Assembly: GCA_902542325.1 (NCBI GenBank)
Contig: CACBUE010000003.1
Span: 1 to 64,000 of the forward strand
Direction of reading: 5' to 3'
DNA length: 64,000 bases
Source of the DNA: an uncultured SAR86 cluster bacterium
GTDB taxonomy: Bacteria > Pseudomonadota > Gammaproteobacteria > Magnimaribacterales > Magnimaribacteraceae
In this document: piece by piece, positions 52,713-61,783 of the stretch
Position numbering within the stretch: position 1 is the first letter of the stretch
How the letters are laid out: every line of letters starts with the position of its first letter
Made by a program: the position numbers and the translations under genes
Notes under the pieces: model-generated
What the model saw: only the letters and a program-made list of their open reading frames with translations
Databases searched by the model: none
Told to the model about the DNA's origin: nothing

Positions 52713-53558
52713 ATGAGCGATTCTAAATATGTACCCCCAAAAGTATGGTCTTGGGATATCGAAAGTGGCGGTAGGTTTGCCAATATAAATAGACCGACAG
52801 CTGGAGCAACCCACGAAAAAGAATTACCTATCGGAAAACATCCTCTTCAGCTTTATTCTTTAGGTACTCCCAATGGAATTAAAGTAACTATTTTATTAGA
52901 GGAATTATTAGCTTTAGGTTATGAAGGAGCTGAGTACGATGCATTCCTAATTAATATAGGAGATGGCTCTCAATTTAGCAGTGGTTTTGTAGATATCAAT
53001 CCTAATTCTAAAATACCTGCTTTACTTGATACAACAACAAATCCCTCTACTCGTGTTTTTGAGTCAGGTGCAATTCTAGTTTACCTTGCAGAAAAATTTG
53101 GGGAATTTCTGCCTACAGAACTGTCTGCTAGAGCAGAGTGTATGTCTTGGATATTCTGGCAAATGGGGAGTGCGCCTTATTTAGGAGGTGGTTTTGGTCA
53201 CTTCTATGCCTACGCGCCTGAGAAATATGAATATCCTATAAATAGATATACTATGGAAGTAAAACGACAGTTAGACCTTTTAGATAAAAATTTAGAATCT
53301 CGAGAATACATTTGCGGAGGTGAATACAATATTTCTGATATAGCTATACATTCTTGGTATGGAACCCTAGTGCTAAATAATGCTTACAATGCTTCGGAGT
53401 TTTTAGAAGTAGATTCTTATAAACACCTAGGAAGATGGGCAAAGCAAATAACAGAACGCGAAGCCTTTAAGAGAGGTTCTTTGGTAAATAGAAAACCTAA
53501 TGGACCTGATGATAAGTCCATTTTAGAACGTCATGACGCTAGCGATATAAAGCTATAA
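52713..53558 (+). CDS. yghU: YghU-type glutathione S-transferase
   Basis: A 281-residue protein very close to E. coli YghU (288). ANINRPTAGATHEKELPIGKHPLQLYSLGTPNGIKVTILLEELLALG, FSSGFVDINPNSKIPALLD and FESGAILVYLAEKFG line up along the whole length, and GGGFGHFYAYAPEKYEY is the signature of this nu-class family. It has disulfide-bond reductase activity in E. coli, binding two glutathiones. Convergent with the purine permease, 2 bases apart. Confidence 0.93.
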   Translation: MSDSKYVPPKVWSWDIESGGRFANINRPTAGATHEKELPIGKHPLQLYSLGTPNGIKVTILLEELLALGYEGAEYDAFLINIGDGSQFSSGFVDINPNSKIPALLDTTTNPSTRVFESGAILVYLAEKFGEFLPTELSARAECMSWIFWQMGSAPYLGGGFGHFYAYAPEKYEYPINRYTMEVKRQLDLLDKNLESREYICGGEYNISDIAIHSWYGTLVLNNAYNASEFLEVDSYKHLGRWAKQITEREAFKRGSLVNRKPNGPDDKSILERHDASDIKL

Positions 53559-53560
53559 CT

Positions 53561-54859
53561 TTAAAGAAAGATAAACTTAGCAACAAAAATCAATGTCAGG
53601 AACCAGGCTCCTGAAGAAACTTTTTTTATTTCACCAATAAAAGTTTTTATTGCTACATAAGCCAGGAATCCTAAAGCTATTCCATTGGCTATAGAGAAAG
53701 TAAGTGGAATCATAACAATCATGACTAAGGCAGGCAGTAATTCTGATTGATCATTCCAATCAAGTGTTTCCATTCCACTGAGCATTAAGATTGCAACATA
53801 AATCAATGCACCCGCCGTGGCATATGCCGGTACAGCTGCAGCAAGGGGAGATAAGAACGTAGCTAGAAGAAAAAGTATTCCTACCACAATTGCTGTTATG
53901 CCGGTTCTTCCTCCCGCCTCTATACCGGCAGAACTTTCAACATAACTTGTCACAGGTGCACAACCGAGAAAAGATCCAAAAATACTTGAACTACTGTCTG
54001 CCTTAAGAGCTTTATCCAAATTTTTTATTTTTCCTGAATCTGATATGAGACCTGCTCTTGAAGCTACTCCGAAGAGCGTTCCTGCTGTGTCAAAAAGATT
54101 AACAAAAAGAAAAGACATAATAATGCTCAACATTGTTATGTCTAAGGCACCAATGATATCTAACTTTAGGAAAACTGGAGAAATATCAGGAGGTAAAGCA
54201 AACACTCCGTCAAAATTCACAAGACCCAAAAAGATACTCATTAAAGTCACAGCTAGTATTCCAATTATTATTGCCCCAGGTGTTTTTCTAATGGAAAGGA
54301 TTGAGATCAATAAAAATCCAAGACCAGCTAGTAATGTAGTTGGATTTGTAAAGTCACCTAAACTTAAAAATGTGGCACCGTCAGCTTCAATGATCCCTCC
54401 ATTCTTGAGTCCTATAAAACCTATGAATAAACCTACACCTGCACCCATAGCAATTCTGAGATTCATAGGTATGCTATCTAACATCCACCTACGTAAGGGT
54501 GTAATGCTCATGATAAAAAATAGAACACCTGCAATAAAAACTGATCCTAATGCAACTTCCCACGAGTAGCCCATCTCGCCAACAACTGTATAAGTAAAAA
54601 AAGCATTAAGCCCCATCCCTGGAGCAAGTCCAACAGGCCAGTTTGCAAACAGACCCATAACAAAACATGCTATGGCAGCAGCCAGGCAAGTTCCCACGAA
54701 AATTGCTCCATGATCCATGCCTGATTGAGCCATCATTTGTGGGTTAACAAAGATGATATAGGCCATCGTTATAAACGTGGTTATACCAGCTAATATTTCC
54801 TTTTGGATTGTTGTATTGTTCAACTCAGTAGAAAAAAATTTTTCCAACGCAATTTTCAT
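53561..54859 (-). CDS. NCS2 purine permease (guanine/hypoxanthine type, AzgA-like)
   Basis: A 432-residue transporter with about 12-14 membrane segments. GITTFITMAYIIFVNPQMM, NWPVGLAPGMGLNAFFTYTVVGEMGYSW and FDTAGTLFGVASRAGL are hallmarks of the AzgA subgroup, and VTSYVESSAGIEAGGRTG is the conserved transport loop. It imports guanine, hypoxanthine or adenine with protons. Divergent from the TonB receptor. AAAGGAGA on the minus strand precedes its ATG. Confidence 0.92.
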   Translation of the reverse strand: MKIALEKFFSTELNNTTIQKEILAGITTFITMAYIIFVNPQMMAQSGMDHGAIFVGTCLAAAIACFVMGLFANWPVGLAPGMGLNAFFTYTVVGEMGYSWEVALGSVFIAGVLFFIMSITPLRRWMLDSIPMNLRIAMGAGVGLFIGFIGLKNGGIIEADGATFLSLGDFTNPTTLLAGLGFLLISILSIRKTPGAIIIGILAVTLMSIFLGLVNFDGVFALPPDISPVFLKLDIIGALDITMLSIIMSFLFVNLFDTAGTLFGVASRAGLISDSGKIKNLDKALKADSSSSIFGSFLGCAPVTSYVESSAGIEAGGRTGITAIVVGILFLLATFLSPLAAAVPAYATAGALIYVAILMLSGMETLDWNDQSELLPALVMIVMIPLTFSIANGIALGFLAYVAIKTFIGEIKKVSSGAWFLTLIFVAKFIFL

Positions 54860-55004
54860 TTTTTATTGAAATCTCCTTTGACTCTACTTTAAAGATTTAT
54901 TGATTGGATACTATCTAATTCTTACTAAAAAAGTGCAAATAGGTTAAAAAAAGTGTTTTTTAGGGTTAATTTATAAAAATTTTTGCCTTTCTCTTAACGA
55001 TCTC

Positions 55005-55032
55005 TTGCATGTCAAATATTCAACGGTAGAAT
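55005..55032 (+). promoter_or_regulatory. Candidate promoter for the TonB-dependent receptor
   Basis: TTGCAT (55005-55010) and TAGAAT (55027-55032) are 16 bases apart, about 31 bases upstream of ATG 55063. The Shine-Dalgarno AAGGA (55052-55056) lies between. Confidence 0.45.
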
Positions 55033-55062
55033 GTCTTTTTGGTTGCAAGACAAGGATTTTTA

Positions 55063-57402
55063 ATGAAATTATCAAATTCCCTTTTCAGGTCTTTCCTCTC
55101 AATCTCGCTTTCGCTCTCAATAATCTCCATTAGTTCAAATGCCTATTCAAATGAGTTAGTCATCGATGAGGTTATTGTTACTGCAGAGAAAAGAGTAGAA
55201 AGTTTACAAGATGTCTCTAAAGCAGTAACTGCATTAAGCAGCGATGAAATAGAGAGAAAGAACATAGTTGATTTTGTAGGTTTAAGCGCAATAGCTCCAG
55301 GAGTTACAGTCGCCAAAAACGAAGGATATAAAACTATTATTTCTATTCGTGGTGTGGGTGATGAAACTAACCAGAATGCTATAGCTGCCCCTTCTGTTGC
55401 ATTGCATATGGATGGTATCTTTATTGCGTCTAAGTTTTCTTTAAGAACAGATTTTATTGATTTAGATAGAATTGAAGTACTCAGAGGTCCTCAAGGCACA
55501 CTATTCGGTCAAAATTCAACAGGTGGAACGGTAAATGTAATTAATACAGCCCCATCGTTTGATGCCTTAACTGGTAAAGTTGATCTCACTTTGGGAGACT
55601 ATGATCTGACCAAAGCTCGCGGAGGAATAAATATACCTCTTTCAGATACTGTTGCTACACGTTTTTCATGGATTACTACAGATCATGATGGTTTCTCTGA
55701 AAATCTTGTGAATGGTCAAGATTTGGATGATACATTTCATACTACTTTTAGATCAGATTGGCTTTTCGACTTAAGCGATACTTCTAGCTTGAGATTGTTT
55801 GCTCAATTCTTTGAAGCAGAAAATAATGGTGCAGCTATGAAAGGGTTAGATGATCCTACTCCTGATCCAAGGCAACTCAGACAAGACTCTGCTTCAGTTT
55901 ATGAGCTTACTTCAGAAATTGTTGCCGGAATCTTCAATAGCGACTTAGGTTTTGCCAATTTAAAAATACTTGCAAGCATGCAAGAAGATGACATTTATGT
56001 CAGCAGAGATAATGATCGACATAATTTTGGTGATATTCACTCAAGCGGGCCTATGGCTGGCTTCCCTTACAATAGGTCAGAATATAGACCTGAAACTTCT
56101 GTAGTCGAAACTTCAACTTTCGAAATAAATTTAATCTCAAATGAACCACTATTTGGAAATATTGATTGGATTCTTGGAGCCTTTTATTTTGATCATGAAA
56201 TAGATAACAATATCTATGAAGTAAAAGATGTTAATAACAACAAACAGGCTGATCTTATGGACGGTCAGTTTACTCCCTATACTCATGCGCCAATTTGTGC
56301 AACTAATCCTTTCGAAGGAATTTGTTTTGCCGCTTACGATGCTGAGCTAGGTTTTGTATCAGAAGCTTATCCTACAAGAGAATCACAATCTGTGTATGGT
56401 CAGGCAACTGTCAATATAAATGAAGCCAATAGAGTGGTTTTTGGCATGAGATATACTGAGGATGAATTTTCAAGTGATGTAACTAATTTCTTTGGACTTC
56501 AAACATTTCTCATTTCTGATGATTTAGACGAAACTACAGGAAGACTTGCTTATGAATATGATGTCGATGAGAACACTATGGTTTATATCTCTTACACTAA
56601 GGGTTTTAAACCAGGAGGAAGTAACTTAACTTTCGGCTACCCTATGGACGCGGAAGGTTTTGGGGCAGCTCCAGCACCTCAGCTAATTTTTCCAATCTTT
56701 GAAAGTGAGATGATTGATGCCTATGAAGTTGGACTAAAAACTGACTTTATGGATGGACGTATGAGGGCAAATGTTTCTGCTTTTTCTTATGATTATGAAA
56801 ACTTACAATTTCAGTCAACTGATCCGGACATATACAGAGGTGGTGTAGCTAATATACCTGAATCAGAAATGAAGGGGTTAGAGCTTGAACTTATAGGTCT
56901 AGTCTCTGAGTCTTTGTCCTTTGATTTAAGGGTTGCATATCTTGACACAGAAATCACTTCCTCTTACGAGGCTCTTGATAACTTACAAGCTGAACTCTAT
57001 TTCTTTGGAGAAGAGCCAATACGCTATTCTTTAAGAGAAAACCTACAAGGTAACGAGCTAGCAAAAAGCCCTGAATTAACTGCAAATGTAGGCATTGAAT
57101 ATACTACTGATACTGCTTATGGATTGTTAACAACTACTGCTGAACTTATCTATCGTGGTGATTTTCAGCAAAGAGTTTTTAACAATCCAATAGTTGATCA
57201 AGTAGATTCCTACTCAATAACAAATTTTACGGCTAGCTTAGATCTTCCAGGAGATCAGTGGGGTATCGATTTGATGTTGTTAAATGCTGGTGATAAAGAT
57301 GGCATGAACTCTAGTATGACTGATGTTTTTGGAGTTGCCGGTACAGGTATAGAGTATATTCCTCCGAGACAAATCATGGGCAGAGTTAGTTACGAATTCT
57401 AA
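55063..57402 (+). CDS. TonB-dependent outer-membrane receptor
   Basis: A 779-residue receptor from ATG 55063, after AAGGA; a TTG at 55039 is less likely. A signal peptide (about 1-29) is followed by the TonB box region VIDEVIVTAEKR, the plug domain (IRGVGDETNQNAIAAPSVALHMDGIF, DRIEVLRGPQGTLFGQNSTGGTVNVI) and a long barrel ending in a C-terminal Phe (GRVSYEF). It imports large or scarce ligands across the outer membrane. It lies between a purine permease and a phosphoribosyltransferase, suggesting a purine-containing ligand; that is inference. Confidence 0.95.
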   Translation: MKLSNSLFRSFLSISLSLSIISISSNAYSNELVIDEVIVTAEKRVESLQDVSKAVTALSSDEIERKNIVDFVGLSAIAPGVTVAKNEGYKTIISIRGVGDETNQNAIAAPSVALHMDGIFIASKFSLRTDFIDLDRIEVLRGPQGTLFGQNSTGGTVNVINTAPSFDALTGKVDLTLGDYDLTKARGGINIPLSDTVATRFSWITTDHDGFSENLVNGQDLDDTFHTTFRSDWLFDLSDTSSLRLFAQFFEAENNGAAMKGLDDPTPDPRQLRQDSASVYELTSEIVAGIFNSDLGFANLKILASMQEDDIYVSRDNDRHNFGDIHSSGPMAGFPYNRSEYRPETSVVETSTFEINLISNEPLFGNIDWILGAFYFDHEIDNNIYEVKDVNNNKQADLMDGQFTPYTHAPICATNPFEGICFAAYDAELGFVSEAYPTRESQSVYGQATVNINEANRVVFGMRYTEDEFSSDVTNFFGLQTFLISDDLDETTGRLAYEYDVDENTMVYISYTKGFKPGGSNLTFGYPMDAEGFGAAPAPQLIFPIFESEMIDAYEVGLKTDFMDGRMRANVSAFSYDYENLQFQSTDPDIYRGGVANIPESEMKGLELELIGLVSESLSFDLRVAYLDTEITSSYEALDNLQAELYFFGEEPIRYSLRENLQGNELAKSPELTANVGIEYTTDTAYGLLTTTAELIYRGDFQQRVFNNPIVDQVDSYSITNFTASLDLPGDQWGIDLMLLNAGDKDGMNSSMTDVFGVAGTGIEYIPPRQIMGRVSYEF

Positions 57403-57412
57403 ATATCTATAA

Positions 57413-57441
57413 GCCTTCCTTGTTTTGTAAATAGGGAAGGC
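57413..57441 (+). terminator. Possible terminator hairpin after the TonB receptor gene
   Basis: GCCTTCC (57413-57419) pairs with GGAAGGC (57435-57441), extendable by two weaker pairs. No T run follows, so it may be an RNA stabiliser or partial terminator. Confidence 0.4.
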
Positions 57442-57503
57442 AGCTGATCTCAATACCAATTAGAACCTTTTGATGTATTATCCATTTCTATCAATAATCA
57501 ATT

Positions 57504-58067
57504 ATGGATAAACATTACATAGGCGCAACGGAACTATTGGAGGATTCTTTTAAGTTGGCATGGGAAGTCTACGAAAGTGGATATCGACCAAACTATATAG
57601 TCGGTGTATGGAGAGGTGGAGCTCCCATTGGTATAGCCGTGCAAGAGCTGTTTGATGTTTTGGGAGTTGAATCAGATCATATAGCCATAAGAACTTCTTA
57701 CTATTCGAGCATCGGTCAAAGAAATGATAAGGTCCAAGTCTATGGATTGAGCTATCTTATTAAAAAGCTTGAATCAGAAGATTCCCTATTAATTGTTGAT
57801 GATGTTTTTGATACTGGCAATTCAATTAATCAAATTATTATAGACATACAAACTGCTTGTAAGAAGAACACACCTGAGATAAGAATAGCAACTCCTTATT
57901 TTAAGCCTGCTCAAAATAAAACAAACAGAAACCCGGATTATTTTCTTCATGAAACTGATAAATGGTTGGTTTTTCCGCATGAACTTGAGGGCTTATCTGG
58001 AGAAGAGATAGCAAATAATAAACCTGAATTAAAAGCTCTTTTAGATAAAATTATTCCAAAACTTTAG
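57504..58067 (+). CDS. Purine phosphoribosyltransferase-like protein
   Basis: A 187-residue type I phosphoribosyltransferase. YIVGVWRGGAPIGIAVQELF is the N-terminal loop, LLIVDDVFDTGNSINQII the 13-residue PRPP-binding motif, and PDYFLHETDKWLVFPHE the hood region. The overall pattern fits hypoxanthine/guanine/xanthine phosphoribosyltransferases. Adjacent to the TonB receptor and two genes from the purine permease, it would convert the imported base to a nucleotide. Confidence 0.88.
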   Translation: MDKHYIGATELLEDSFKLAWEVYESGYRPNYIVGVWRGGAPIGIAVQELFDVLGVESDHIAIRTSYYSSIGQRNDKVQVYGLSYLIKKLESEDSLLIVDDVFDTGNSINQIIIDIQTACKKNTPEIRIATPYFKPAQNKTNRNPDYFLHETDKWLVFPHELEGLSGEEIANNKPELKALLDKIIPKL

Positions 58068-58159
58068 TTACTCTTTTTTCTAGTTCAATCGTTATTTATA
58101 GCTAGATAATCTTCATGCTAGAATTGACGTAAAATATTACTTATTAACTAATTTTACAT

Positions 58160-58954
58160 ATGAATATTGAAGCAAATTTTAATTACAGAAAACCCTTAAA
58201 AGAAAATGAAGCTAAGCCTGCATTCGGACTAAGTGAGCCTGATGAGAATATGCCAGATCATAAATCTTACAAAAAAGTTGTCCATAATGCTCGTGAGTCA
58301 GATTTTGATATTTCAATGGGAGGATTTGAACTGATTAATCATTCATCACTAGTTGATGATTTTTATAATGATGACCAAGTAGTGAGCACTTATTATGAGG
58401 AAATGGCAAGTCTCGTAAAAGAAAAGGTTGGTGCTAGTACGGTTCAGATTTTTTCTCACATCACGCGAAATGAAGCTCAAGCTGAAACAGGTGAGAGAAA
58501 GGGAGGACACAGGTTAGTCCATAATGATTTCACAACTAGTTTTGGAGCAACGCTTGATCCTTTTTTAAAAGAGACAGGAATCAATCCTAAAAGGATTGTT
58601 GTTTTTAATCTCTGGAGGAGATTTGATAAAGATGGCGTAGACACACCCTTTGCTGTTTGCGATAAAAGATCAGTTTCTGACAAAGAATTGATACCCACTG
58701 ATTTATTTAATTATCTTCCAGATCAACCAAATGCCTTGACGGTTGAAATTTGCCAGTCTTCTCACAGTGATTCACATAAATGGTATTTCTATCCAGAAAT
58801 GAATAGAGATGAGGTTCTTATGTTCAAGACTTATGACTCCGAAGAAAAGCCTTTTATACCAACTTTACATAGTGCGTTTGATTATCCAGATACTCCAGAG
58901 GGAGTTTCACCAAGAGAAAGCATAGAAGTTAGAGCAGTTTGTTTCTTCGACTAG
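58160..58954 (+). CDS. CmcJ/NvfI-type oxygenase-like protein
   Basis: A 264-residue protein. VHNDFTTSFGATLDPFL, VVFNLWRRFDKDGVDTPFAVCD and PTLHSAFDYPDTPEGVSPRESIEVRAVCFFD are the conserved segments of the CmcJ/NvfI/asaB group, whose members include iron/2-oxoglutarate-type oxygenases and cephalosporin 7-methoxylation partner proteins. The histidines HND and HSAFDYP are the probable metal ligands. Product class unknown. It is followed 7 bases later by an aminotransferase. Confidence 0.88.
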   Translation: MNIEANFNYRKPLKENEAKPAFGLSEPDENMPDHKSYKKVVHNARESDFDISMGGFELINHSSLVDDFYNDDQVVSTYYEEMASLVKEKVGASTVQIFSHITRNEAQAETGERKGGHRLVHNDFTTSFGATLDPFLKETGINPKRIVVFNLWRRFDKDGVDTPFAVCDKRSVSDKELIPTDLFNYLPDQPNALTVEICQSSHSDSHKWYFYPEMNRDEVLMFKTYDSEEKPFIPTLHSAFDYPDTPEGVSPRESIEVRAVCFFD

Positions 58955-58961
58955 CTTTCAG

Positions 58962-60182
58962 ATGAAAAATACTACTTACGAAGTAACCAAATCTAATGAA
59001 TATTTCAAGAAGGCCAAGGAAGTAATTCCTGGGGGTATTTTTGGGCATTATAAATATGCCGTAAGAGATACTGGACCTAAATTTTTTTCTAGATCCGAAG
59101 GGGCATATTTTTGGGATCTTGATGATAACCGATACGTAGATTTAATGTGTGGGTATGGTCCATCAATTTTAGGCTATAACCATCCCGAAGTAGAAGAAGC
59201 ATTCAAGACCTCTTCTGAAAAAGGAAATACTGTCAGCTTAGCCTCACCAATCATGGTCGACCTTGCAACTAAGTTAGTTGAAATGGTTGATATTGCAGAT
59301 TGGGCCTTGTTTGGAAAGAATGGAGGAGATGCAACAAGCTTAGCTGTAATGATAGCTCGCGAGTACACGTCAAAGAAGAAGATAGTAAAAATTGATGACG
59401 GTTATCATGGCGTTGCTCCATGGATGCAAGATAAAAGTAGGCCTGGCATAATTGACTCTGATAATGAACATGTGTTGAAAATTAAATGGAATGACATTGG
59501 AGGTTTAGAAGAATTGCTGAACATGCACGGAAATGATATTGCATGTTTCATTTCTTCACCGTACGACCATCCCGTCTCTCGAGATAACTCTCTGCCTGAA
59601 GAGGGTTACTGGAAGAAAATCACATCTTTATGCAAACAATATGAAGTTTTGACTATTGTTGATGATGTGAGGGCTGGATTTAGAATAAACCTAGGCGGCT
59701 CTAATGTAGCTTTTGATTTTGCACCGGATATGATTTGTTTTGGAAAGGCTATTGCTAATGGCCACCCCTTAGCATCATTGGTCGGTGCAGAAAAGTTGAA
59801 GCATTCTGCTGAAAAAGTTTACTTTACTGGTACTCAGTTTTTTAGTGCACCTCCCATGGCTGCGGCACTTGCTACTCTCGATCAATTACAAAAGCTAAAT
59901 GCTCCAAATAAACTGATTGAGTATGGTGAAAATCTTAACAAAAGACTCGTTAAAGTTGCTGAGAAAGAAGGTTTTAACTTAATTGCTTCAGGAATACCTT
60001 CAATGCCTTATTATCGATTGGAGGGTGTAGACTTTGAAACCCATTTTAGATGGATTGATGAATGTGTGAGGAGAGGTGTCTATATGCTTGGATACCATAA
60101 TCATTTTATTTCTCTAGCTCATCGCAAGGAAGACATAGATTTCATAGAGAATACAGCAAAACAGGCCTTTCAAAGCTTATAA
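58962..60182 (+). CDS. Class III aminotransferase (glutamate-1-semialdehyde aminomutase-like)
   Basis: A 406-residue PLP enzyme. EVIPGGIFGHYKYAVRDTGPKFF and DLMCGYGPSILGYNHPEV are typical of the GSA group, VDDVRAGFR and CFGKAIANGHPLASLVG carry the PLP Asp and Schiff-base Lys (FGK). It likely transaminates an aldehyde or isomerises an amino acid rather than making 5-aminolevulinate, since it sits with a CmcJ-like oxygenase and a PhoD-like phosphatase. Confidence 0.9.
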   Translation: MKNTTYEVTKSNEYFKKAKEVIPGGIFGHYKYAVRDTGPKFFSRSEGAYFWDLDDNRYVDLMCGYGPSILGYNHPEVEEAFKTSSEKGNTVSLASPIMVDLATKLVEMVDIADWALFGKNGGDATSLAVMIAREYTSKKKIVKIDDGYHGVAPWMQDKSRPGIIDSDNEHVLKIKWNDIGGLEELLNMHGNDIACFISSPYDHPVSRDNSLPEEGYWKKITSLCKQYEVLTIVDDVRAGFRINLGGSNVAFDFAPDMICFGKAIANGHPLASLVGAEKLKHSAEKVYFTGTQFFSAPPMAAALATLDQLQKLNAPNKLIEYGENLNKRLVKVAEKEGFNLIASGIPSMPYYRLEGVDFETHFRWIDECVRRGVYMLGYHNHFISLAHRKEDIDFIENTAKQAFQSL

Positions 60183-60187
60183 AGAGA

Positions 60188-61783
60188 GTGTACTCAAGAA
60201 GAACTTTTCTGAAGATTTCGGGAGTACTTGCCACGCTTTTGGCAGGTGGTTATATTTTTCGCAATTCAAGTCTCGCTGAAGTAAAGCATATTTTATCTTC
60301 AGCAAGTCATGAAAAACTTGCTGTTTCATTATCATTATCAAAAGGTGTCGAAAATCTTGATCTTATCCTCAATAATCAAATTCTTATTGCTGGAAGACGT
60401 ATTGATCGCGAAGGCAAACATTGGCAATTTATTTCAGACAAATTACTCTCAGATACATCTTATGAACTTGAGTTATTTTCTGAGAGAGAATCTATTTTTA
60501 AACCTTGGCAGTTGAAGACTTTTCCTGATCCTGAATCAGAAGTCAAAAACATCTCTATGATGGCCTTTACATGTGCTGGTGGTGGAGATGGTTTCAAAGC
60601 TTCTGGTAAAGAGTTTTTTAAGTCTTTTAAGTTTAGACAAAAGATTTTTGATGAAGGCCTTTCCAAAAATCCTGATTTCGCCATCTCCATAGGAGATCAT
60701 ATCTATTTCGATCTTAGAGGGGAAAATTCTCCTCCTGTTGGACGTAATAGTAAGTTGATAAAGTTTTTTGTGGGAGGGTATTTAAAATTTAGATACGGTG
60801 TTTTCAATAGATTAGAAAGGGCAGATAGCAAAACTAATGAAAAAGTCTTGAAAAAAATTGGTAATGAACAAATAGCAGCGCTTTATGGTACAAAATTTAA
60901 AAGTACGCCAATTTTCTTTATTCCTGATGATCATGACTATTTTGAAAATGATGATGCAGAAGAAGATTTGGTAACCTTTCCGGCTGATGCATTCAGTAAA
61001 GATGCTTTTCAAAAAATGGCTGATCTTTTTTATCCTCCTTTTATTGATACTCCGGATAACAAGCCCGGAAGAAGGACAGGCAGAATAAGGTATGGAAATG
61101 CTTTTGAGGGTCTCATAGCAGATTGCGCAGGCAATATGACTCTTGGCGAAGAAAAAGCAGTTTTAATTTCTAATGAAGATGAAAAATGGCTTATATCAAG
61201 AATAAATAACTCAAAAGCAAAGCATCTTGCCTTCATCCCGTCACATCCTTTAGGTTATACTGCTGGAAAATGGAGGGAGTGGTATCCCGATGTTGTCGCT
61301 GAAGAAGGGACATCTGGCATAGTAATAAATGAAATACTATCAGGCAGAAAAGGATCTTTGACAATCGATGCAAATAAATACCTTTGGCAAAAGGGATGGT
61401 TTTTGCAACATCAACGTTTACTTCAAAGTATCTCAGAAAGAGCTGGTTCAAGATTTATCTTTTCAGGCGATATACATGCAATGGGTGCAACCTCAATCCT
61501 TAAATCAGATAAAATAAAATTAAAAAGAGAGGTAAAAACCTTTTTGGTTGGACCTATAAGTAGCTCGACAGGTACTTGGCCTTCTTTTGCGCGCGGCATT
61601 ACAGCCGATAACCCTAATCAACTTATCTGTGAATCTTTATATAGAACTAGAGAAGAAAATGGTTTTACTTTATTTACTATAGAAAATGCTCAAGCTGTTG
61701 CTGAGATCAATTCTTGTGGTGGTCACAATCCAGATAATTTGGAAACTGGAGAGATGATTTCTAGTGAAAAGATTTACATATGA
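60188..61783 (+). CDS. Tat-exported PhoD-like phosphatase
   Basis: A 531-residue metallophosphatase starting at GTG 60188. The N-terminus has a twin-arginine signal (SRRTFLKISG then a hydrophobic stretch), so it is exported folded. The PhoD core has ISIGDHIYFD, IPDDHDYFEND (metal ligands) and FSGDIHAMG. Released phosphate could be scavenged from phospho-esters in seawater. The gene overlaps the GST start by 4 bases. Confidence 0.88.
   Translation: MYSRRTFLKISGVLATLLAGGYIFRNSSLAEVKHILSSASHEKLAVSLSLSKGVENLDLILNNQILIAGRRIDREGKHWQFISDKLLSDTSYELELFSERESIFKPWQLKTFPDPESEVKNISMMAFTCAGGGDGFKASGKEFFKSFKFRQKIFDEGLSKNPDFAISIGDHIYFDLRGENSPPVGRNSKLIKFFVGGYLKFRYGVFNRLERADSKTNEKVLKKIGNEQIAALYGTKFKSTPIFFIPDDHDYFENDDAEEDLVTFPADAFSKDAFQKMADLFYPPFIDTPDNKPGRRTGRIRYGNAFEGLIADCAGNMTLGEEKAVLISNEDEKWLISRINNSKAKHLAFIPSHPLGYTAGKWREWYPDVVAEEGTSGIVINEILSGRKGSLTIDANKYLWQKGWFLQHQRLLQSISERAGSRFIFSGDIHAMGATSILKSDKIKLKREVKTFLVGPISSSTGTWPSFARGITADNPNQLICESLYRTREENGFTLFTIENAQAVAEINSCGGHNPDNLETGEMISSEKIYI

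Noticed and set aside
54045-54569. 174-residue open frame opposite the purine permease gene
   Set aside because: It is fully antisense to a well-supported transporter and its composition (many Pro, Lys, Ile) is that of a mirrored membrane protein.
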